Assembly (NCBI RefSeq): GCF_000346465.2 | Contig: NC_034009.1 | Location: forward strand, 19,177,606-19,241,605 | From: Prunus persica | Taxonomy: Eukaryota; Streptophyta; Magnoliopsida; Rosales; Rosaceae | Reading direction: 5' to 3' | Length of the DNA: 64,000 nucleotides | Shown: one piece after another, positions 55,990-64,000 of the stretch | Layout of the letters: every line of letters starts with the position of its first letter | Position numbering within the stretch: the first letter of the stretch is position 1 | The notes under the pieces: generated by a model | Databases searched by the model: none | Told to the model about the DNA's origin: nothing | Seen by the model: only the letters and a program-made list of their open reading frames with translations | Program-made: the position numbers and the translations under genes

Positions 55990-58900
55990 CATAAGATTAA
56001 CTTAGCAATAGTAAGGCTTGAGCCACTTCCCATTGATGGGATCCGTTAGCGTGCCTTCTTAGACAGACACCAAGAGATAATAGCCGCTGATGTAAACCTC
56101 TTTGACTGCAAATGGGCCATCCTACTGAGGGGCAAACTTAGAAGGTCCGGACACTTGTCTTCTTACATGCTCTACAACTTTTAGCACGAGGTCTCCTTGC
56201 TTGAAGGCGCAAGGCTTGACTGTCCTGTAATAGGCTTGAGCTACAGTTTTGTGGTAAGCGCTGTCCTCCTTTCGGCTTCTGCTCTATTTTCGTCCAAGGC
56301 CTCAAGGTCCATCAAGCGCCAATCTGAGCATGACGTTGTATCCCATTCGAGGTCATTAATGGCTGATAATCTGGTGGTGGGGATGGTAATTTCAACAAGT
56401 GAGATGGCATCGGACCCGTACATAGGCGAATAAGGTGAGAAGCATGTGGCGCTTTTTGGAGAGGTGCGATAAGCCCATAAGGCATCCAGCAGGTGAGCAT
56501 TCCAACCTCCTTCATACTCATGCACCATTTTGCTTAGGATCCTCAATAAAGTTTTATTTGACCATTTCCTTGCCGGTAATATGGCGTGGAACGACGATGC
56601 TTGATACCATAGCCACTAAGGGTCGAGCTTACTTGCTTGTTAACAAATGGGGTGCCATTGTCAGTGACGATTTTGTACGGGATTCCGAACCTAGTTACAA
56701 TATATTCACGGATGAAATTTGAGATGGCAGTCCCCATGGCTTTCTGAAGAGGAATCGCTTCCACCCACTTCGTGAAATACTCAGTAGCTGTGAGAATCCA
56801 TATGTAGCCATCAGAAGGTGGATGGATGGTCCTGATCAAATCAAGCCCCTAAGTATGAAAAGGCCATGGAGTGCGCATGTCCTGTAACAATGTGGGAGGC
56901 TTGTGACTTAAATTGGCATGGACTTGGCATGTGTGGCACCTTTTTAGAAAATTGTAAGCGTCGTTCTTCATGGTAGGCCAATAATACCCAACATTCAGCA
57001 ACTGCCGATAAAGCCTCTTTATACCTTGGTGTTTGCCACATTCACCAGCATGAATTTCCTACATGACTTGCTGTGCTTCCGACTCCCCCAAGCATTTTAA
57101 TGGCTTGCCATTAAACCCTTTACAATAGAGAGTCGACCCATCTATGAAGTACCTTTTTACTATCTTTTCGAGCTTGTGAGCATGCTTGGAATTGGTTGGC
57201 AGAGTTTCGTTAATGAAGAATGCCAAGTATGGAGCCTTCCAATCCTCCGCGAATAAGATGGTGAATGATTCTTTGGTGGAGGTTATTGTTGAACGCTTGG
57301 GACAATTGGCTTGAACTTTGGCTGCTTGTTTCTTCATTTCTGGCCAGTAATAACTCTTGCATTGCAAACACCAATACAAACTAATTATTGGTTCCAATTT
57401 GCAAGTGATATCATGTACCTCTTGGAGTTTTACTCATGCTTCTGTCGTCCCTATGCAGCGGCTCAGAATTCCTCCTGGAAGGCGTCTGTAAAGCTCCCCA
57501 AAGATGATCGCATAGTCTTTTAATCCCTTGATGTCGTTTCCCTTACCTATCTTCTCCTTCACAAGTTTCCTCCAGTCACTTTCTTCCAGCGGCTACTCTT
57601 GAGTCATTGTTTCGACTACCGGCATATCCTTTTTTATCACAGTAATGTTGGGTTGCTCTGCAACAAATGAGAGCTTTGACCACAATGTAGCCATTAGCAT
57701 ATCTATTAGTGACCCCCGGAATATGTTCTAGCACGACTTGTTTGATAGAGTTGACAAGCCTTTCAGCAGCTGTACGATATGGTGCCAATGTTGCTTCCTT
57801 CATAGTAAAACTCCCTTGTAATTGACTCAGCACTAGGTTTGAGTCCCCAATAATTTTAATTTTTTCTACACCCATCTCCCTTGCCGCGGACATTCCCATA
57901 ATAAAAGCCTCACACTCCACTATATTATTTGTGCACAGGGAATTTAGCTTACATGAGAGGGTCATGGCTTGCCTCTCGGGATTAACGAGCAGTACACCTG
58001 CTCCTCCACCTTTCGATGTAGAAGACCCATCAAAGTAGAGGGTCCATGGTTCCTCCTCTATAGCAACAACAACCATTTCTGGTAGCTCCCCTAGAAATTC
58101 CTTAGAAAGAATTTATTCTTCTACCTCAGGAAATAGAGCCAGCATGTCAATCACGGCTTGTCCTTTGATGGCCTTAGGGGTTGTGCATGTGATATCAAAT
58201 TTGAACAACTGTAGCAGCCAACATGCAAGACGTCTAGATAGCACCGGAAGCGTTGTGCAGCTTGGACAAGAGCAAGGCACAATAGTTCAGTCTTTGGGTA
58301 TCTCATTTCAGCTCCCCTTAGTTGTCTACTCACATAATAAATAGGACTTTCTTCTCCGCCATGGTCATCTTGGGCAAGCAAAGCCCGAAACCGCTGCGTT
58401 TGTTGTAGCCACATAAAGCTTGAGAGGAAGTCCCAGAATTGGTGCTCTCATGGTTGGCAGCTTGGTGATTATTTGTTGCACTTGCTGATAGGCTTCTTGG
58501 CATTCCTTACTCCATTCATATGGCTTGCCCTTCTTGAGTACGGGAGTTAAAACACTCATAGTGGCAGCAAGGCCTGGGATGAAGCGCCGAATGTATGATA
58601 ATCTTCCCATGAAACTTTTCAATTCCTTTGGGTTTCTAGGCGGTGCAAGAGAGTTTATGGCTCTGGTTTTTTCAGGATCCACATCTATGCCACATTGGTG
58701 CACTTGGAACCCTAAGAATTTACCGGATAAGACCCCGAATGCGCACTTTTTTGGGTTCATCTTCAACCTGTACAGCCGACACCTTTCCAATACCTTCCTC
58801 AAAACTTATTGATGGCTTTCTCTGGTGTTGGACTTCACCACAAGGTCATCCACATAGTCTTCCACCTCTTTTCCCATCATGTCATGAAACACCGCCGTCA

Positions 58901-59150
58901 TGGCCTTTTCTAGGTGGCGCCAACATTTTTAAGACCGAACGACATTACTGTGTAATAAAAATTCCCATATGGTGTTCGAAAGGCTATCTTCTCTGCATCC
59001 TTTGGTGACATCTTGATCTGATTGTAGCCACTAAATCCATCCATGAATGATAGCAAGCGTTGACCCAAGGTTGAATCGATCAAGATATCCATGTTGGGAG
59101 TAGGAATTCATCCTTTGGGCAAGCTCGGTTGAGGTCTCGGTAGTCCGTGC
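55990..59150 (-). pseudogene. Tat-lineage pol: RT, RNase H, second RNase H, integrase
   Basis: On the minus strand: RT begins DYRDLNRACPKDEFLLP at about 59145, then GQRLLSFMDGFSGYNQIKM, PYGNFYYTVMSFGLKN and the catalytic DYVDDLVVKS near 58850, a stop at 58810, and RLKMNPKKCAFGV. RNase H: LPLKLYVATTNAAVSGF, SPIYYVSRQLRGAEMRYP. A second, archaeal-type RNase H, the hallmark of Tat/Ogre elements, reads LYFDGSSTSKGGGAGVLLV at 58040. The integrase has KRCHTCQVHANLSHKPP, GLDLIRTI, the second Asp in KIVTDNGTPFVN, and then loses a few codons after GNGQ that normally hold the catalytic Glu. A GPY/F-like tail (GPFAVKEVYISGYYLL) ends near 55990. Many stops and frameshifts. Confidence 0.88.
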
Positions 59151-59760
59151 TCCTCCAAGTCCTCTGTCCTGTCGGTTTGACAGACATGCTCGTCTTCCTC
59201 ACTACTTCCAGCAGCCGAGAAAATTGACTAATGCTAATATTCTTCAAAGAAACTCTATAATCTGCCACGATATGCAAATTTCGACAAGCGCCTCCTCATC
59301 TGTCTCATCGTAGCAATCCAACGCTAGGTCCCGGAACCTACGCACAAAGTCCACGGGATCCTCTCCTTGTTTTTGGTAGTAACTAAGTGTTGTTGAGCTA
59401 AGTGGTAGTAACTCTTTCCTCATGCTGGAAATATTTTTTTACAGAACCTGCTTGCCAAATCCTCCCAAGAGCGGACAGAGCCTGGTGCCAAAGTTGTATA
59501 CTACGTATAGGCACGGTCAGTAAGGCTTTTCAAAAATTCTCGAAGCCAGAGATTATAATCACCAGCATGTGGTCCCAAGGCATCAATGAAACGGTTGACG
59601 TGTTCCTTCAGGCTCCCTTTCCTTCTGTTGAAAAGGACAAAGCTTGGTGCTTCGTAGCCTTTAGGATATGGCTGCTAGAGTAAGCTTAATGGATACGGCG
59701 ACTGAGGAACATACTTCCAATCCTCTTGGCTTCGATTTAGTTCTTTCTCCAGCATAGCGA
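59141..59760 (-). pseudogene. Second Tat gag fragment, fused to RT by deletion
   Basis: Near-copy of the gag core at 49640-50220: YCLVRFF-like text and YPKGYEAPSFVLF near 59650, then VRRFRDLALDCYDETDEEAL and ISISQFSRLLEVVRKTSMS to GQRTWRS at about 59148. The frame then passes directly into the RT sequence, so gag C terminus, protease and RT N terminus are deleted. At 59760 it is cut by the LTR of another element. Confidence 0.8.
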
Positions 59761-59761
59761 T

Positions 59762-60463
59762 TGTGGTAACCAAATTAAATCAGGCACTAGGTCAAATAAT
59801 TCCTTCTATTCGGGGATTATTTGACCTAATTGGGAATTACTTAACCTAATTGGGAGTTACTCAATTTAATTGGGAGTTACCCAATTAAATTGAAAGTTGC
59901 CTAATTAAATAGAGAATTGATTTGATTCCTACCACAATTCCCAAGTAAATGAGGAGTTACCTAATCAAATTAAGAATTAATTTGATACCTACCACAATTA
60001 GGGAGATTTAGCCTAATAAATCATATCCCTAATTAATCAAATTAATTTCAAATCGGGGAGGAATAATTCCCTTCCATCTAGGAATTATTCCTCTGAAACC
60101 CTAGTCTCCAAGACCACTATAAAAAGATGGCTGCACACAAAGGTTGAGGTACGTCTAAAATTCCTTATGAAACTCTGCAAAAACATTCCTCTCAAACCTT
60201 AGCCACCTCCTCTCTCTCTCTCTCTCTCTCTTTTACATAAGGCTCCAGCCGCTCGGTTTACACCTTAAGCACATCTCCATACCCTATTAGCTATTGTTTT
60301 ATATACAATTCAATTGAACTAATTTTGGCATCGAAGGGTCTTTGGCCAACACCCTCGGGGTGTGGTCATCATATTTGTTCTATTTTGCAAAAAGAAAAAG
60401 GCGGCGAAGAAGAGAGGGGAATCTTTCCAATTGAATATTCTCGTGGGAAGATTTGCTCCCACA
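59762..60463 (+). repeat. 5' LTR of a plus-strand Tat-like element (702 bp)
   Basis: Opens TGTGGTAACC and closes CTCCCACA, followed by a PBS region. The first 250 bp carry about six variants of AATTGGGAATTACCTAATTAAAT. TATA-like CTATAAAAAG is at 60117, and a (TC)n run lies at 60209-60230. It interrupts the minus-strand gag that ends at 59760. Confidence 0.82.
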
Positions 60464-60465
60464 AA

Positions 60466-60485
60466 TTGGTGCTTTCATTGAGAGC
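60466..60485 (+). promoter_or_regulatory. Primer-binding region after the LTR
   Basis: TTGGTGCTTTCATTGAGAGC follows the LTR end by two bases. This text is a recurrent post-LTR signature of plant Tat-type elements; the primer tRNA cannot be named with confidence. Confidence 0.6.
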
Positions 60486-60551
60486 ACGAGATATACTCAA
60501 AGTGTGCTCCAAACTTATTTTCCAATCCAGACGAGAGGCAAAACTACCGCG

Positions 60552-63500
60552 ATGGCTAAATCAGCGACAGCCCAAAGCCAATCCACCCACGATCCCGCGA
60601 TCGACATGGTGGTACCACCACCTCTCACCACCGTTCTACCTACCGGACTAGCAGCTGAGACCACCGCACCGGCCACCACCACCGAACCCATCAAGGTGGG
60701 CTCATTACCACCGCTGACCTAGGCCCGATCTTGTAGCAACTTCAAGCATTCCCTCCATTGCCTCCACGCTTGACGCACGCTCCCGCGTACGCCTCCAATG
60801 AAACCCTAGCCCATGTGCAATTGGGCTCCACACACTTCTCTCCTCCCGATCCATTAAGTCAAGTAGACCTTAATCTAAGGATGGACCCAGCTAGCTCAGA
60901 GAATGAACAACCAAAGCAATCTAATGAGGTAGCTCCTCAACCAAATAAGCTTGGCTCAAAACCTTGGCCTTGGACAATTGGGCTAGGAGAGAAGGATGGA
61001 CGAACGCGCCGGTAGACAACTTGACGGATACCAAGCAGGTCGAGTAGGAGTGAGCAGACAAGGCGAGGGACAACAAAGTGATCGGCCTGCCGACATGTTG
61101 CAAGAATCTGCGAGCCACACTCAGAGCGGAGTGAGTTTAAGGAACAATGTATGCGAAAGGCTGGGCCCACGACTTGACATCGGCGTTACCTGGGTCCACA
61201 GAGAAATGTACATCAAAGGCTAGGCCCCTAAGGAGGTCAGCCAGATAACCCTCATAATGAGGACCATGAGGAAAGAAGCTCCGCTGCTCACTCTCGAAGA
61301 GTCGATTCTCGTCGACAAGCTATAGAAAATCCTTCGCAAGCGCAGTCCACCAACACGCCGCCTAGGCAGAGCAAACGAGAAGGTTGACCCTCAGAAACCA
61401 ACGAGGAAGTCAGTCAGCATCACCCAAATCGTGAAGGTCGCCAACGTGGCCGACCAACAATGTGTGCGGAAGACATTGAGAAGCTTGTGAATGACCGACT
61501 TTGAGACTTGAAGACTGGCAGAAATTTCGAAGATGCACTACGTAAGGACATAGACCAGGCAAACTCTACGCATTTCACTGCTAAAATCGAGCAGGCTACT
61601 CCCCCGAATCGATTCTCAACGCCCACGTTCACACACTTCAAGGGGGATTCTAATCCCGAGAGTCACCTAAAACCTTCAAAAGTGTCATGATCCTCCACAA
61701 GGCCGACGACGAGCTGATGTGCAAGGTGTTTGCTATGACCTTGCGAGGAGCCGCCTAAGACTGGTTCTAAACTCTGCCATCCGGGTCTATCAGCATCTTC
61801 AAGGAGCTGGCTTACGTCTTCACCAAAGAATACTTCTTTTACCGGACAATCAAGAAGAACCTGACCACCTTTACAATATGCGTAAAAAGTCCGACGAGTC
61901 CCTTTGAGACTATATCAAGAGATTCAAAGCAGAAAAGGCCAACATTGTAGGATATGATGACTAAATCGCATCCTCTGCTTTTAAGAAAATTCTTCCAGCT
62001 GAACACGACCTGTACCGCAAGCTGAATATCACTCCCAGCCAGACACTAGCAGAGGTCTACGCGATCTCAAAAATCCACGCGCTCTGAGATGACGATCGAA
62101 TCACCGCAAACAAGATCAAGTTCACCATCCCCATACATCAAATCTTAGCCCAAGTGAAAGACAAATATTGTGCCTTCCATGGGACGCATGGGTACACTAT
62201 GACTAATTGCTTTGCTTGGAAAGCGCACCTTGAAGAACTCGTGCGAGAAGGTCACTTTCATTGCGAAGTAGTCCATCCAACGGATTGAAGATCGTAACAC
62301 CACCAAGGACCCGCCCCAGAAGGTCATAAGGATTAACACAATCCTAGCCGACACCGAGAAGTTTGGGCTAACCAGCAAGGAAAATAAGGGAAAGATCAAA
62401 CAGGTCACTGTGATCTCCCAAATCTCGACTGACCTTCCACCAGCAGAAGACAATCCTGTGATCAGCTTCCAAAAAAAAGATCTGATCGGCCTCAACATGC
62501 CACATAACGATGCCCTTGTCATCAGCATTCAAATCGCTCAGGCCATGGTCGACCGAATCCATGCAGATGAGGGCAGCGCAGCCAATATCCTGCAACTGGC
62601 AGTCATCTAGCAGAAGGGCTTGGAGACAAAGATCAACAAATCAGCCTGATCGCTAATCGACTTTAATGGTGCAACAACAGTTACTGTGGGCATGATAGAC
62701 CTTGGCGTCTACTCCCTACCTGTAATTAGCTCGCAAACATTCATGGTCATTAATGAGGTCTCACCCTACAACGGCATTCTGGGCAGACCATGGATAGACA
62801 AGATCAAAGCCATCACCTCCGCCACACATCAGAAAATCTGGTACCCAATCCCTAGGAAAGGTGTCAGCTAAATCAACAGGGACTAAGCAGTGATGAGGAA
62901 ATACTCTGCCCAAGGGCTGAAGAAAAGCAAACAAGCGTAGTTCCTCCCTATGAGTAAGGTAGATCTGAAGGAGGTTGAACAACCGAATCTTGCTCCCTTA
63001 TAGCAATCAAAGCATCAGGACCATGCCGAGAAAATCTGTCCAGAGGTCTCTCCTGAAGAAGGATGGAAACCCGAAGAGGACATCAAGGTAATACCCTTGG
63101 ATCCTGACCAGTCAGACAGAAAAAGGCTGATCGGCTCACGCCTAAGCTCAGACGAGAAGGTGGAGCTGACCAACTTCCTCCAGAACAACAAAGACATGTT
63201 CGCATGGTCACCATTAGACATGCCTGACATCGACCCGAACATCATATGTCATCGACTCCATGTCAACCTTGCCAACAAGCCAGTGGCATCGAAAAAAGGT
63301 AACTTCGTTCTCGAGCAGGTCGCTATCATCGAAGTCGGGATGGACAAACTCCTAGCTGTCGACTTCATTGAAGAGGTCTCCTACCCGGAATGGCTGGCCA
63401 ACGTTGTTTTGGTGGCTAAACAAGAAAAGGGCAAATAGAGAGTCTGCATCGATTACACTGACCTCAACAAAGCATGCCCTGAAGACAACTTCTCATTGCC

Positions 63501-64000
63501 GAGAATTGACCAACTCGTGGATTCCACTTTTAGCAATCAGCTGCTCAGCTTCATGGACACCTACTCCAGCTATAACCAAATCCTGATGCACGAGGATGAC
63601 AAAAAACTTCTTTCATCATCGAGAGAGGGATCTACTGCTACAAGGCCACGCCCTTTGGGCTGAAGAACGCAAGAGCAACCTACCAAAGTCTTGTGAATAA
63701 AATCTTTAAGGAGCAGATCGGCAAAACTATGGAGGTCTACATGGATGACATGCTGGTCAAAGCCCCAAAACGTGCAGATCACATCAAAAATCTCGTCGAA
63801 GTATTCAGCCTGCTTAGCCAGTATCGCATGAAGTTGAATCCGAGAAATGCACATTTGGTGTATCCCCCAGCCGATTCTTGGGATACCTAGTCACACAACG
63901 AGATATCGAGGCACACCTACATCAAATCAAAGCCATTCTCGAGATGAAGTGAAGGAAATACAAAGTCTGATGGGTAGAGTAGCGGCCCTCAACCAATTCC
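60552..64000 (+). pseudogene. Tat-like gag-protease-RT polyprotein, decayed, cut by window end
   Basis: gag starts MAKSATAQSQSTHDP at 60552; a Pro/Thr-rich N terminus; core text THFKGDSNPESHL (about 61635) and ADDELMCKVFAMTLRGAA; knuckle-like KYCAFHGTHGYTMTNC at 62165. Protease region 62500-62830: HADEGSAANILQ, where the usual DTGS becomes DEGS, then SPYNGILGRPWIDKIKA. RT from about 63080: KRLIGSRLSSDEKVELTNF, FAWSPLDMPDIDP, YPEWLANVVLVAKQEKGK-stop, VCIDYTDLNKACPEDNF, LLSFMDTYSSYNQI, and the active-site VYMDDMLVKAP at 63738. Stops occur at many sites, several where Gln or Trp is expected (62608, 62869, 62884, 62938, 63436), plus frameshifts. The RT end, RNase H and integrase would lie beyond 64000. 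Confidence 0.87.

Noticed and set aside
1..64000. tRNA or rRNA genes
   Set aside because: The only tRNA-related matches are primer-binding sites next to LTRs; no cloverleaf or rRNA segment was seen.

Overview
The window is nuclear DNA from a eudicot plant, and almost all of it is transposable elements nested in one another. A rosid, most likely Rosaceae (Prunus-like), is the best guess. That guess rests on remembered likeness of the BPI/LBP, XRCC3, TIR-NBS-LRR and plant-mobile-domain fragments, not on any search. There are spliced genes with GT-AG introns, tRNA-primed LTR elements, MITEs and microsatellites, and no operons, rRNA or tRNA genes. The only host gene with a near-complete reading is at the left edge: a BPI/LBP-like lipid-binding protein on the minus strand, truncated by the window end and carrying one 1-nt frameshift.

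Layout. 0-2 kb: BPI/LBP gene. 2.5-3.1 kb: TIR-NBS-LRR NB-ARC relic. 3.6-14.1 kb: shredded Ty3/gypsy chromovirus copies (chromodomain, three LTR segments, RT/RNase H, gag, an inverted pol piece). One LTR was invaded by a 1.85-kb inverted-repeat element full of AT repeats, which itself holds two MULE-type MITEs with 10-bp target duplications. 14.7-17.3 kb: a composite bounded by ~160-200 bp inverted repeats and containing a broken CIPK kinase start. 17.9-20.1 kb: a second NB-ARC relic and the 3' half of a ZMYM1-like hAT transposase.

21.1-36.3 kb: a 15,144-bp CACTA (En/Spm) transposon, the best preserved object here. It has matching 28-bp termini and dense ACGACGGT/ACCGTCGT subterminal arrays. 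It also has two spliced minus-strand genes that both stay open: a TNP2-type transposase (3 exons, 1057 aa) and a Transposase_24 protein fused to a Ulp1-type cysteine protease (6 exons, 655 aa) with His, Asp and Cys in place. Its spacer holds a perfect 39-nt foldback, a 627-bp tandem duplication and a mosaic of direct and inverted copies.

36.3-49 kb: repeat-derived DNA, then a decayed MULE transposase gene split by a 5,148-bp hAT element (8-bp duplication ATTGTGTG), then an XRCC3 pseudogene. 49-59.8 kb: minus-strand Ty3/gypsy Tat-lineage sequence, ordered (reading that strand) gag-pol, then a plant-mobile-domain gene on the opposite strand, then an LTR, PBS and a second gag. 59.8-64 kb: a further Tat-like element on the plus strand (LTR, PBS, gag, protease, RT) riddled with stops, running off the window.

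How the parts relate: apart from the BPI/LBP gene there is no host pathway. The CACTA genes plausibly work as a pair, with the TNP2 protein cutting the ends and the Transposase_24/Ulp1 protein perhaps binding subterminal repeats or acting on SUMO conjugates; the latter is inference. The retroelements are dead, with stops often explicable by C-to-T change.
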